Shown here: in pieces, positions 17,247 to 26,254 of the stretch
Layout: each line of letters starts with the position of its first letter
Numbering within the stretch: position 1 is the first letter of the stretch
Assembly: GCA_025350565.1 (NCBI GenBank)
Contig: JANXXO010000039.1
Location: forward strand, 1-59,285
Source: Acidimicrobiaceae bacterium
GTDB lineage: Bacteria > Actinomycetota > Acidimicrobiia > Acidimicrobiales > RAAP-2
Direction of reading: 5' to 3'
DNA length: 59,285 bases
The notes under the pieces: generated by a model
What the model was told of the DNA's origin: nothing
Databases searched by the model: none
Seen by the model: only the letters and a program-made list of their open reading frames with translations
Position numbers and translations under genes: made by a program

Positions 17247-17839
17247 TCATCCTCGTCCGTCATGGACAAACGACCTCCAACGCGCAACGACTGTTGGTCG
17301 GACAGAGCGATCCCGACCTCACCGAACTCGGCGAACGTCAAGCTCAGGCTTTGGTTCCCTTACTCAGTGACGTCGCCCAAGCATGGACGTCGCCGTTGCG
17401 ACGCGCTCGGCGAACGGCGTCATTGGCAATGCCCCACCTGGAGGCGGTCGTGAAGGAGTCCTTCATTGAAGTCGATTACGGTACGCTCGACGGACAGCCG
17501 CTCTCGGTGGTCACGGGCGAGCAGTGGCGCCAGTTCGAACACGAACACACTATGGCCTTCGGCGGCGGGGAGTCCCTGGCCTCGGTGGACCAACGTGTGC
17601 ACGCCGAACTTGACGCGCAGATGGCTGACCCCACGAGTCTGTTGCACAGCGCGACGCACCATCTCTGCATCGTGACCCACATGTCACCCATCAAGTCGGC
17701 CATGACCTGGGCCCTCGGCGTCCCGGGGTCAGCGGCCTGGCGCATGAATCTCCTTAATGGCTCGCTCACGACCCTCACCACCCGAAGTCGTACGCCGGCG
17801 TTACTTAACTACAACGTCGTGCCGCAGTCGCTGGTCTAG
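17243..17839 (+). CDS. Histidine phosphatase-family protein
   Basis: A 198-residue phosphoglycerate mutase-like phosphatase. The catalytic LVRHGQT motif is at residues 4-10, followed by SPLRRARRTA, a central acidic segment EVDYGTLDG and the second histidine in VTHMSPIKSA. The GTG start at 17243 overlaps the zinc-ribbon stop (GTGA). Some actinobacteria fuse this domain to RNase HI; here it is stand-alone but follows the zinc-ribbon protein. Possible substrates are phosphosugars, alpha-ribazole phosphate or adenosylcobalamin intermediates. Confidence 0.8.
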   Translation: MIILVRHGQTTSNAQRLLVGQSDPDLTELGERQAQALVPLLSDVAQAWTSPLRRARRTASLAMPHLEAVVKESFIEVDYGTLDGQPLSVVTGEQWRQFEHEHTMAFGGGESLASVDQRVHAELDAQMADPTSLLHSATHHLCIVTHMSPIKSAMTWALGVPGSAAWRMNLLNGSLTTLTTRSRTPALLNYNVVPQSLV

Positions 17840-18501
17840 CCCAACGCGACGTAGACGGCCGCGAAATGGAAACCCACGCCTAACACCGTGAAGGCGTGGA
17901 AGAGCTCGTGATAGCCGAAGACGCGCGGCGAAAGCTTCGGACGCTTCGTGCCATAACATACGGCGCCAATGGAGTACGCCGCGCCGCCGGCGAGGATGAA
18001 GGCAAAGCACAGTGGTCCACCGCCGCGGTACATCTGGACCATCACCACGGCCGCGGCCCAGCTCATCGCGAGAAAGGGGATGGTATTGGCCCACTTCGGG
18101 GCATTCATCGAGAGCTGTCGAATGGCGATACCGATGAAGGTGCTCACGCCCACGATGATGAGCAAGACGAGGCGGATCGTGCCGTGCATGGTGAGACCGG
18201 CCAAGGCGAAGTAACTGCCCGTGATGGCCAAAAAAATGGTCGAGTGGTCGGCGCGACGCCACGCCCGACGTTGTGACGGGGTCCAGTTGACACGGTGAAG
18301 GAGGGCGCTCGTCATGAGCATGGCGCCAACGCCCACCAGAAAGCAAAGTACCCAGCCGACCTGGGACCACGTGCGACAGCGTGAGAAGAGAATTGGCGAG
18401 CAGGCGAAGAGTACGAAGAAGGCCGCCAAGTGAAGCCAGCCGCGAAGGATAGGGCGCACCACGGCCACGGCCGCGCGCACATCGATTGCCGAGTCACTCA
18501 C
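17836..18501 (-). CDS. Hemolysin III / PAQR-family membrane protein (TrhA-like)
   Basis: A 221-residue membrane protein with about seven hydrophobic segments. Its metal-type motifs match the family: SALLHRVNW, RRADHSTIFLAITGSY and the C-terminal HELFHAFTVLG. Bacterial members regulate membrane-energetics homeostasis and are not true toxins. Its stop overlaps the converging phosphatase stop by 4 bp. Confidence 0.8.
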   Translation of the reverse strand: MSDSAIDVRAAVAVVRPILRGWLHLAAFFVLFACSPILFSRCRTWSQVGWVLCFLVGVGAMLMTSALLHRVNWTPSQRRAWRRADHSTIFLAITGSYFALAGLTMHGTIRLVLLIIVGVSTFIGIAIRQLSMNAPKWANTIPFLAMSWAAAVVMVQMYRGGGPLCFAFILAGGAAYSIGAVCYGTKRPKLSPRVFGYHELFHAFTVLGVGFHFAAVYVALG

Positions 18502-18707
18502 GTCACCATGCTAAAGGCGCTCGCCGAACTCTTGGTTTCGGGTTGCGAACAACGAAGCCCGCCTGATCGTCAAGACGAGCAAGCGGGCCCTCGATGTTTG
18601 GCCCCCCCAGCCAATGAGTCAAAAATATAGTGGGCAGCCACCCGCTACTGTGGCACGAGATGCTTGCAAACAAAGGGTTGTGAGCAATTTCACATAAAGG
18701 AGTGGCC
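18502..18707. other. Divergent intergenic region
   Basis: It lies between the hemolysin III-like gene (leftward) and the aldo/keto reductase (rightward). A GCCCGC...GCGGGC pair at 18557-18598 has a long loop and is not a convincing terminator. AAAGGAG just before 18702 is the Shine-Dalgarno of the reductase gene. Confidence 0.35.
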
Positions 18708-19691
18708 GTGGAACGACGAACGTTGGGTAATGGACTGGAAGTCTCGGCGCAGGGACTGGGTTGTATGGGGATGAGTGAGTTCTACGGCTCGGGTGATGAG
18801 ACCGAATCAGTAGCCACTATTCACGAGGCCTTGGACAGTGGGGTGAACTTTCTCGACACCGCGGACATGTACGGACCCTTCAAGAACGAAGAACTGGTGG
18901 GGCGCGCCATCAAGGGCCGCCGCGACGAAGTAGTGCTCGCCACCAAGTTCGGAAATCAACGGGGCGCGGACGGCTCCATGATTCGCATCAACGGCACCGC
19001 GGCCTACGTGATCGAGGCCTGCGACGCCTCGCTTCGTCGCCTCGGCGTCGAGGTCATCGACCTCTACTACCAACACCGCGTCGATCGCACCGTCGAGATT
19101 GAAGAGACCTGGGGGGCCATGAAGTCATTGGTCGAAGCGGGCAAGGTTCGCCACCTCGGTATCTCGGAGGCGTCGTCGTCGACCATTGAACGAGCCCACG
19201 CGGTGCACCCAGTGACGGCCCTGCAGAGTGAGTACTCGCTGTGGAGTCGCGACCCCGAAGACGGCGTCTTGGCGACCTGTCGACGTCTCAACATTGGCTT
19301 CGTGGCCTACAGCCCCCTCGGGCGTGGCTTCCTCACGGGTGAGTCCAGTAACCGCGAGGGAACCGGCGTGGGCGACTACCGAACCAACAATCCCCGGTTC
19401 TCCGGAGACGCGTACGAGAAGAACCTGGCGCTGGTCGCCAACCTTCAAACGATCGCCGACGAAAAGCACGTCACGGTCGCCCAGTTAGCTTTGGCCTGGG
19501 TCCTCGCTCGCGGCAACGACGTGGTGCCGATTCCCGGCACCAAGCGCCGCAAATGGCTCCGCGAGAACATCGCCGCGTCGGAACTCGTCCTCAGCGCCGA
19601 CGAGCTCGCCAGTCTGGAAGCCGCCGTACCCCGTGACGCCGTCGCGGGTGATCGCTACCACGAGTCGGGGATGCGCTCGATCAACGGGTAA
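18708..19691 (+). CDS. Aldo/keto reductase
   Basis: A 327-residue TIM-barrel NADPH-dependent reductase. The catalytic tetrad is visible as FLDTADMYG (Asp 50, Tyr 55), ATKFG (Lys) and DLYYQHRVD (His). [12 protein letters not shown] and [15 protein letters not shown] are typical of the AKR13/YakC-like group acting on carbonyl compounds. The GTG at 18708 is preferred over the GTG at 18702 because AAAGGAG is then 5-6 nt upstream. It converges with the ABC exporter genes. Confidence 0.82.
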   Translation: MERRTLGNGLEVSAQGLGCMGMSEFYGSGDETESVATIHEALDSGVNFLDTADMYGPFKNEELVGRAIKGRRDEVVLATKFGNQRGADGSMIRINGTAAYVIEACDASLRRLGVEVIDLYYQHRVDRTVEIEETWGAMKSLVEAGKVRHLGISEASSSTIERAHAVHPVTALQSEYSLWSRDPEDGVLATCRRLNIGFVAYSPLGRGFLTGESSNREGTGVGDYRTNNPRFSGDAYEKNLALVANLQTIADEKHVTVAQLALAWVLARGNDVVPIPGTKRRKWLRENIAASELVLSADELASLEAAVPRDAVAGDRYHESGMRSING

Positions 19692-21276
19692 CGCTGTTGA
19701 GGTGGGTGTCCTTCAGCTCGACCACCTCGTCGCACCACGCCATCACCTGGGCGTCGTGCGTGGCCACGACGACCGTGGACCCAGTCGAGGCCAGCAGTGC
19801 CAGCACGGCGGCCGTCTCGGACGTGCCGAGCCCGCTGGTCGGCTCGTCAAGTAGGTAGATCGAGGGAGCCGTCACCATTGCTCGCACCACCGCGACCCGT
19901 TGACCCTCGCCACGAGAGAGCTCGCCCCAACGCGTGGTGGTATTGGCGGTGATGCCCACGGCCTCGAGATCGTCGAAGAGTGAACGCGAGGGGTGGCGAC
20001 CGAGTCCCACCACGTCCACCACGTAGCCCGAGAAGAGACTCGGCTCGCTCGGCACGTAGCCCACGCGTTCGCGAAACGTGGTCTCGTCCAGTTCGCTCGT
20101 TACCACCCCGCCAATAGTGATTGCACCATCGCTCACCACGTCGAGGCGAGCGATGGCCCGCAGCAGAACTGACTTGCCGGCCCCCGACGCACCGGTGATG
20201 GCGACCTTGCGACCGGGGGAAATCGTCAACCGTGCGTGCGCGACGACCACGCGTTCGTCGACGATGGCGACCTCGCGAAGTTCGAGCGAGTAGTCCGTGG
20301 GCCACGGCGTCGACCCGTTGGGCGCCGGCGTGTCCAGCTCTTCGAGGCGCTCGGCCGCGGCGCTCACGGCAATGGCGGTATCGAGAGCGCCTCGCACCGA
20401 TGAGAGCGACTCGAAGGTCGAGAGGGCCACCATGGCGGCGACGGCGATCCAGAGCGGCGAGGTCGTGGGCCGGAGCACCAGGGCGGGCAGGGCCAGGGCC
20501 GTCATGGCGGGCGCAATCGCCTCGGAGAGTTGTTGTCGACGGGCGAGCGACGACTCGGCGCGTTGGACGTCGCGCACCACGTCGGCCGAGCGGTCGAAGG
20601 CGAGGGCCTGGCGATGGAGAAGGGTCAATTCCGGCGTCACCGCGCTCAGTTCGACCAATTGGGCTCGGTATTGGCCCCGGGCCTGACGCACCACTCGTTC
20701 TCGTCGCACGAGCACGGCGGCGTTGGCGACCAAGGCACCCGAACCCACCAGTTGCACGGCCAGGAGGTCACCGGCGTACGACCACCACTCGCCGTGTGGC
20801 GGCAGCAACCCGAGGACGACGTCACCGATGCCCATGACGACGCTCGTAGTGATGAGAGGTATCACGCAGCGCAGCCAGAGGTCCTGGAGTTCGTCGGTGT
20901 CACGTAGCGCTCGCTCTAAGAGGTCGCCCGCCGCATGCTTTCGCCACTGCGCATAGTCGAGGCGTCCAATGGTCGACACCAACCAACGGCGCCACCGACT
21001 GACGGCGGCGAAGCCAAGCTCGTGGGCACTCATCCGTTCGGCGAAGCGCAGTGGCGAGCGAAGAAAGGCGAAGAGCTCAATCACGATGAGTGCGCCGAGC
21101 ACGGCCCCGAGACCGGGACGCGTCGAACTGTCAACGAGCAGGGCCACGGCTCCCACGAGTAACGCCACGTTGGTGAGCGTCGCCACGAGACCGGCCACCA
21201 GGGCACGCGCGAGTTGCGCCCGAGGCGGGCGAGCGCGTCGCAGCCAGCGAGCCAGACGCTCCAGATCGCGCCTCAC
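19681..21276 (-). CDS. cydC: Thiol reductant-type ABC exporter subunit CydC-like
   Basis: A 531-residue half transporter with an N-terminal membrane domain and a C-terminal ATPase. CydC-like traits are [14 protein letters not shown] and [13 protein letters not shown] in the membrane domain. In the ATPase: Walker A GASGAGKS, a signature altered to LSRGEGQR, Walker [10 protein letters not shown] with catalytic Glu, and switch His in VVATHDA. The Q-loop region reads VPSEPSLF. CydDC exports cysteine or glutathione for cytochrome bd assembly, but cydAB is not in this window. It overlaps cydD by 4 bp. Confidence 0.6.
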   Translation of the reverse strand: MRRDLERLARWLRRARPPRAQLARALVAGLVATLTNVALLVGAVALLVDSSTRPGLGAVLGALIVIELFAFLRSPLRFAERMSAHELGFAAVSRWRRWLVSTIGRLDYAQWRKHAAGDLLERALRDTDELQDLWLRCVIPLITTSVVMGIGDVVLGLLPPHGEWWSYAGDLLAVQLVGSGALVANAAVLVRRERVVRQARGQYRAQLVELSAVTPELTLLHRQALAFDRSADVVRDVQRAESSLARRQQLSEAIAPAMTALALPALVLRPTTSPLWIAVAAMVALSTFESLSSVRGALDTAIAVSAAAERLEELDTPAPNGSTPWPTDYSLELREVAIVDERVVVAHARLTISPGRKVAITGASGAGKSVLLRAIARLDVVSDGAITIGGVVTSELDETTFRERVGYVPSEPSLFSGYVVDVVGLGRHPSRSLFDDLEAVGITANTTTRWGELSRGEGQRVAVVRAMVTAPSIYLLDEPTSGLGTSETAAVLALLASTGSTVVVATHDAQVMAWCDEVVELKDTHLNSVTR

Positions 21277-22766
21277 CGCAACTCGATTCGCTGATCGACG
21301 GCGCTCAGTAAGGGACGGTCCACCGTGGCCTCGACGACCGCGAAGCGCTGGTGCGTCCCGAGGGCGGCCGTGACGAGGTCCTTGGAGCGTTCGTCAAGAA
21401 CCCCGCCAATGTCATCGAGCACCACCAGCACGGGATCGGCGAGCAGACACCGCGCCAAGACGAGACGCACACGCTCACCGGAGCTGAGGCCGCGCCCGTC
21501 GGCCAGCAACACCGTGTCGAGGTCGTCGAAACGGGGCCCTTCGAGGCCCAATGACGCCAGGCACTCCAGGAGTCGGGCGTCGTCCATCGGGGCGCCCAGG
21601 GTGAGATTTTCCCGGAGCGATCCCGAGAGGAGGGCGCTGTCCACACTCACGTGGCCAACCACCAGCTCCGTTCGCAGCACGACGCCATGGCGGGGGGCTC
21701 GCCATTGCAGAAGGGTCTCCAGCAGCGTGGTCTTGCCCGAACCCGAGGGACCGGTCACGAGGAGGCGCTGCGGAGCCGGGAGCGAAAAGTTGATGGTCGC
21801 GTCGTTCGCCTCGGTCACGAGGTCGGTGGCGTCGAGAAGGTAGGAATCAGTGGTGCCGTTCGGGGATGGCGACGGGGCGTTCAACGCCACGAGTGAACGC
21901 TCGGCGTTCTCACGTCGATGAAACTCAACGCCGTAGCGGCGAACCTGCGCGAAGATTTCACTGGTGATGAGCACGGCAATGAGGGCGTGGTTGAGCGTGC
22001 TTCGTCCACTGAGCAGGGCGAAGCCCACCACCATGGCCACCAGTCCGATGCTCACGCCACTGAGGAACTCGGTCACGAGTGAAGACTCGAGTGCGACACG
22101 GATGGAACGCAAGGCAATCTCGTGTTCACTGTCCGAGATCGCGGCGATTTCGTTGGCGCCGTAGGTGACGGCTCCCAGGGCGCGTAGTTCGGTGGCGTGT
22201 TGGAGGAGCTCCAGCTGTCGACGTTCGAGTAGGGCCCGTCGCTCCTCGAGGGCCAGCGCCATGGCCTCGCTTCGTCGACCGGCGCGTTGGTACAGCGGTG
22301 CCGAGAGTAGCAACAGCCCCGCCGTGATGGCGACGCAGAGCCAACCACCGGCCCAGTACAGTACGACGAGGCCGACCATGGCGGCACCGGCACTGGTCGC
22401 GAGCAAAGAGAGTGACGGCGCTTCCGAGGCGTGCACGATGGCCGTGGCGAGGTCACCTCGGCCACGATCACCTTCGCGTCGGGGACTGGCGAAATGGCGA
22501 GGCAGCGACGCCCGCCATCGGGCACGAACGACACTGCGGGTGTGGTCGCTCCACCGAGCGAGCACCGTGGCGAGGAGCCACCGGGCGCCGAGGGCCCCGA
22601 GGAGTAACCAAAGACCGGTGGCGAACCGGTGGTTCGCGAGGTAGCCGATCCCACTACCCGTCGCCGCGGCGCAGGCCAGCGAGACGAAGGCGGCGACGAT
22701 GCCCAAGAGACGAGCGCTTCGATGAAGGTTGACTCCCGCGGGCACTGCGCGAGGTCCGGAGGTCAC
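21273..22766 (-). CDS. cydD: Thiol reductant-type ABC exporter subunit CydD-like
   Basis: A 497-residue half transporter and first gene of the pair. Walker A GPSGSGKT is intact and the signature is LSSGERVRL. Walker B reads VLVVLDDIGG, so the catalytic Glu is Asp. The switch histidine is missing (AVVEATVDRP). This makes one of the two ATP sites in the CydDC heterodimer degenerate. The membrane domain shows several hydrophobic segments but is shorter than usual CydD (about 560-590 residues). The partner is the CydC-like gene immediately downstream. Confidence 0.58.
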   Translation of the reverse strand: MTSGPRAVPAGVNLHRSARLLGIVAAFVSLACAAATGSGIGYLANHRFATGLWLLLGALGARWLLATVLARWSDHTRSVVRARWRASLPRHFASPRREGDRGRGDLATAIVHASEAPSLSLLATSAGAAMVGLVVLYWAGGWLCVAITAGLLLLSAPLYQRAGRRSEAMALALEERRALLERRQLELLQHATELRALGAVTYGANEIAAISDSEHEIALRSIRVALESSLVTEFLSGVSIGLVAMVVGFALLSGRSTLNHALIAVLITSEIFAQVRRYGVEFHRRENAERSLVALNAPSPSPNGTTDSYLLDATDLVTEANDATINFSLPAPQRLLVTGPSGSGKTTLLETLLQWRAPRHGVVLRTELVVGHVSVDSALLSGSLRENLTLGAPMDDARLLECLASLGLEGPRFDDLDTVLLADGRGLSSGERVRLVLARCLLADPVLVVLDDIGGVLDERSKDLVTAALGTHQRFAVVEATVDRPLLSAVDQRIELR

Positions 22767-22796
22767 TGACCAATGCTAACGAGCGTCCGCGACGCG

Positions 22797-24488
22797 CTAC
22801 AGAAGGTCGTCGCGGTGCGCCAAGCGTTGGGCGTCGCCGTTCAACCAGTCGCGAAGGGCCCGCGTGGCTCGACAGTCGTCCTCGTTGTATTCGAGAAGTC
22901 GCTGGCGTGACGTGATGGCCGCGTCGTCGGGCTGGCGAGTGGCGACCTCGTACCAGAGCATCGACGCTTCACCACTCGGATTGGTGTCACGCCACCTGAA
23001 GCCGGCGGCCGTGGCGAGTTGTTTTAGGCCGAGCGGTCCTTCAGTTTGGATCTGCGACTTGGCCACCTCATGGAGATCGATCCACTCCACGGGGCTGCGC
23101 TGGCGGAAGTCGTCGAGGTCATTCATGGTCGGTCCGCCTTCGACCGGTGAAGCGACCGCGCGGTTCATGGCGCCGTCTTCGGCCTGAGCCCAGAAACAGT
23201 ACGCCGCGAACGAACGATCCTGCGCCCGACACCGGGCGCGAAGGTCAATGAACCATGACCAGAAGCGGGCGAAGAGTTGCGCCTCGGCGCCGTCCGAAAG
23301 ATCTCCCCATTCGACGAAGCTGACGTGTTCAGACGCCACACCCACGACGGGGCCGCGAACGGTGACGCTGGCGCCCCAGAGGTAGGTGCGGTCGGCGTAG
23401 CTTTCCATGTCGATGTCCACTTCGACGTCCGCCGTCGGACAACCCATCTGGGACGGGTCGAGTATCCGCAACGGTGTGGCGCGCACGTGCGCGCGGGCGC
23501 GGTAGATCAACTCGTCCAACCGTTCGATCGATCGACTGAGTGCGTCCTCCACCACAAACTCGTCGTCGGGCGGTGCTGTCTTGACTCGAAGTTGCACTGC
23601 GCGCAGGGGGTCCAGGTGCGCGAGTGCGAGGCGCGTCGTGACGCCGTGACGACGCAGGAGACGCTGTTGCTCCACCGAGGTGAAGCGCGTCAAGGACACG
23701 TCATCGACCGCCTCGAGCTCTTGTTCGCAATGTCCTTGAAACTCACAGGTGAGGCACTCGCGATGCCAGTAAGGAGCAGTCGGAAAGTCGCCACCCACCT
23801 CAAACCACGCGTCCAGTCTTTCGAGGACCTCGCGTCGTTCGAGGTAGAGACCGTCATAGGCGCTCAGACTGCTTTTAGAAAGAGCGGTACTGGCCAGATC
23901 TAGCCACCAAAGGTGCGCGTTGCGGTCGACCAACGCCCCCCTCGTCAACGGATCGGCGGCCCCGAAGGCTTGGAGGATGCGCGTCGCCCCGTCGAGGAGC
24001 AAGACGTCGCGTCGGACCGTGGAGGTGGAGCGAAGCCCGAGGCCTTCGCGGAGGGTGGCGTCGCTGGGCAACAGACGTTCGAGGGAACCTTCCCAGAGGC
24101 GCCTCGTGGACGCCGACTCGGTCACCTCATGGTTCTTCACCACCAGGGGTGCGTAGGTGAAGCGTTCGTTCACTCGTCCGACCCGGACGAAGCCCTGTAC
24201 CGATACCGAGCGTCGAGCCTCCACCTCGGCCAGGCGCGCGTTCAAAATCAAGGTGGTTCCCAATGCCATCAGCGCCGAGGTGTGTTCGTGACCGGTGGCG
24301 AACTGAGCGTCGGGGTGAAAATCGACCAGGGCCGCGAGGACCGCGCGTCGATGCCTGTCGGCCTCGTCACGGCGTCGTTCGATCTCCGGAGTCGGCGAGG
24401 TCCGAAGGGCTCGACCCGGTTCGGCTCGGGCGAGAGCGATCCGGTGGACGCAGGCGTCGATCTCGGCGCCGCGCAGGAGGGAACTCAC
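22797..24488 (-). CDS. RecB-like nuclease with RNase H-like domain (TM0106/YprB type)
   Basis: A 563-residue protein. The first half has RecB/Cas4-like nuclease features: GHEHTSALMALGTTLILNAR, then a cysteine cluster RECLTCEFQGHCEQ that could hold an iron-sulfur cluster. The second half is an RNase H-like exonuclease: VEVDIDMESYADRTYLWG (metal-binding Asp/Glu) and the terminal LEYNEDDCRATRALRDWL. Such proteins are presumed DNA-processing nucleases; no biological role is established. GTG start at 24488 follows a TAGGCT hexamer by 8 nt. It sits between two ABC exporter pairs. Confidence 0.75.
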   Translation of the reverse strand: MSSLLRGAEIDACVHRIALARAEPGRALRTSPTPEIERRRDEADRHRRAVLAALVDFHPDAQFATGHEHTSALMALGTTLILNARLAEVEARRSVSVQGFVRVGRVNERFTYAPLVVKNHEVTESASTRRLWEGSLERLLPSDATLREGLGLRSTSTVRRDVLLLDGATRILQAFGAADPLTRGALVDRNAHLWWLDLASTALSKSSLSAYDGLYLERREVLERLDAWFEVGGDFPTAPYWHRECLTCEFQGHCEQELEAVDDVSLTRFTSVEQQRLLRRHGVTTRLALAHLDPLRAVQLRVKTAPPDDEFVVEDALSRSIERLDELIYRARAHVRATPLRILDPSQMGCPTADVEVDIDMESYADRTYLWGASVTVRGPVVGVASEHVSFVEWGDLSDGAEAQLFARFWSWFIDLRARCRAQDRSFAAYCFWAQAEDGAMNRAVASPVEGGPTMNDLDDFRQRSPVEWIDLHEVAKSQIQTEGPLGLKQLATAAGFRWRDTNPSGEASMLWYEVATRQPDDAAITSRQRLLEYNEDDCRATRALRDWLNGDAQRLAHRDDLL

Positions 24489-24496
24489 AGGGCGAG

Positions 24497-24502
24497 AGCC
24501 TA
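24497..24502 (-). promoter_or_regulatory. -10 box (TAGGCT) for the RecB-like nuclease gene
   Basis: On the minus strand TAGGCT ends 8 nt before the GTG at 24488, the same spacing seen at other leaderless-looking genes here. It overlaps the end of the upstream ABC gene. Confidence 0.35.
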
Positions 24503-26254
24503 CGAGGCTTCGGGCCGCTCATTCCGCCAGCTGGCCCACAGTGAGGCGTACTCGCCGTTCAAGGCCACCAGTTCGTCGTGGGTCCCGAGTTCGGCAATCG
24601 CCCCGTTGATGACCACGCACACCCGGTCTGCGTCGTGGGCGGTGTGGAGTCGGTGGGCAATGGCAATGACAGTTCGTCCGCGAAGGACGGCGTTGAGCGA
24701 GCGTTCGACGTGTCGCGCGGCGCGAGGATCGAGCAACGCCGTGGCCTCGTCCAAGACGAGCGTGTGCGGGTTGCTGAGAACGAGACGGGCGAGCGCCAAC
24801 TGTTGGGCCTGGGCTGGCGTGACTTGGTGGCCGGTGGTACCGAGTTCGGTGCGCATGCCTTCGGGTAAAGCGCGGATCCACTCCATGGCGTCAACCGCCT
24901 CGAGCGCGCGCACGATTTCGTCGTCGGATGCTTCGGGTTTGGCGAGGGCCAGATTCTCTCGGACCGAGCCAATGAAGATGTGATGCTCCTGGGTGACGAG
25001 CGCGACGTGTTGACGCAACATGGCGAGCGGCATGCTCGCGAGCGCCACGCCGCCCACCTCGACCGCGCCGCTACGCGGGGCGTCAATGCCCGCCAGGAGA
25101 CGGCCAATGGTCGACTTGCCCGCGCCCGAGGGGCCCACGATGGCCAGTCGTTCGCCCGGTTGCACCGTGAGCGAGAGTCCATTCAACACGTCGTGTCCCG
25201 GTCGGTAGGCGTAGAAGACGTCCTTCATGGCGATGGTCTCGTTGCGAGGTTCGACGCCCTGTGTCGGTCGGTCGTCGCGCACGACCGAGACGCCCACCAG
25301 TCGCGCGAGCGACGACTGGCCGACCTGGAGCTCGTCGAGCCACGACACGATGCGGTCAATCGGGTCGTTAATTTGCACGACGTAGAGCGTCACCGTGGTC
25401 GCGGCGGCAATGGTGATGTGGTGATGGAGGGCTAGCCAGCCGCTCCAGGCGAGGGTGGTGGCGACAGCGAGCGCGAAGGCACTTTCGATGGTGGGGAACC
25501 AGACCATCCGCATCAGCATCGTGTACATCTCGGAGTAAAACGACTCGCGGATGTCGCCTTCGATGCGCGTGGACTGACGCTGACCCAGGCGGTGCGCGTC
25601 GACGGTGCGCGCTCCCTCGGCCGTTTCGGAGACCGAGCCCGACATGGCCGCGTAGCTCATCCGTTCACGTCGATAGCCCGGCACCGCATAGTGCAAGTAG
25701 TAACGGGTCGAGAAGAAGACAATGGGCAACGACACGATGCTGGCGATCGAGGCCAGTGGACTGACCAGCACCATGGCCACGAGGGTCAACACCGCCTGGA
25801 GAATGGCGACCAACCACTCGGGCATTGCGAAACGCACCGTACGCGAGAGGGCCTCAATGTCATTGGTGGTGCGGCTCAGGAGGTCGCCGGTGCCGGCGCG
25901 CTCCACTTCAACCAACGGGAGGGCCAGCACGCTTTCGAGAAACTCCTCGCGGAGTTGGGCGAAGACCGTTTCGCCGAGGATGTAACTTCGCCGACGCGCC
26001 AAGAATGAGAGTCCGGCGTAGAGAAGCGATGAGACGAAGAGGACGCCCACGTAGAGATCTATGCGCCCCGACGTCAGTTGACGCGTGGCCGCGAAGTTCG
26101 TTATCTCGCCAATGACGTAGGCGGGAATGAGCGCCATGACGGCCGCCAGGGCGTAGAGGGAGAGCATGCGCACCAGCTTCGACCGGTGCTGAAGCACCAA
26201 CGCCCTCGCGTGAGTGCGGACGGTCTGAGCGTCGGCGATGGGGAGCTGGCTCAT
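24500..26254 (-). CDS. ABC exporter half-transporter, canonical Walker motifs but aberrant signature
   Basis: A 584-residue type IV ABC exporter subunit with a six-segment membrane domain and C-terminal ATPase. Walker A GPSGAGKST, Q-loop ALVTQEHHIF, Walker B HTLVLDEATALLD and switch His AIAHRLH are all present. The ABC signature, normally LSGGQ, reads VTPAQAQQLALARL. Start ATG 26254 overlaps the partner stop by one base; the much longer open frame upstream is a shadow. It should act as a heterodimer with the upstream gene product, which has the opposite set of intact motifs. The exported substrate is unknown. Confidence 0.8.
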   Translation of the reverse strand: MSQLPIADAQTVRTHARALVLQHRSKLVRMLSLYALAAVMALIPAYVIGEITNFAATRQLTSGRIDLYVGVLFVSSLLYAGLSFLARRRSYILGETVFAQLREEFLESVLALPLVEVERAGTGDLLSRTTNDIEALSRTVRFAMPEWLVAILQAVLTLVAMVLVSPLASIASIVSLPIVFFSTRYYLHYAVPGYRRERMSYAAMSGSVSETAEGARTVDAHRLGQRQSTRIEGDIRESFYSEMYTMLMRMVWFPTIESAFALAVATTLAWSGWLALHHHITIAAATTVTLYVVQINDPIDRIVSWLDELQVGQSSLARLVGVSVVRDDRPTQGVEPRNETIAMKDVFYAYRPGHDVLNGLSLTVQPGERLAIVGPSGAGKSTIGRLLAGIDAPRSGAVEVGGVALASMPLAMLRQHVALVTQEHHIFIGSVRENLALAKPEASDDEIVRALEAVDAMEWIRALPEGMRTELGTTGHQVTPAQAQQLALARLVLSNPHTLVLDEATALLDPRAARHVERSLNAVLRGRTVIAIAHRLHTAHDADRVCVVINGAIAELGTHDELVALNGEYASLWASWRNERPEAS

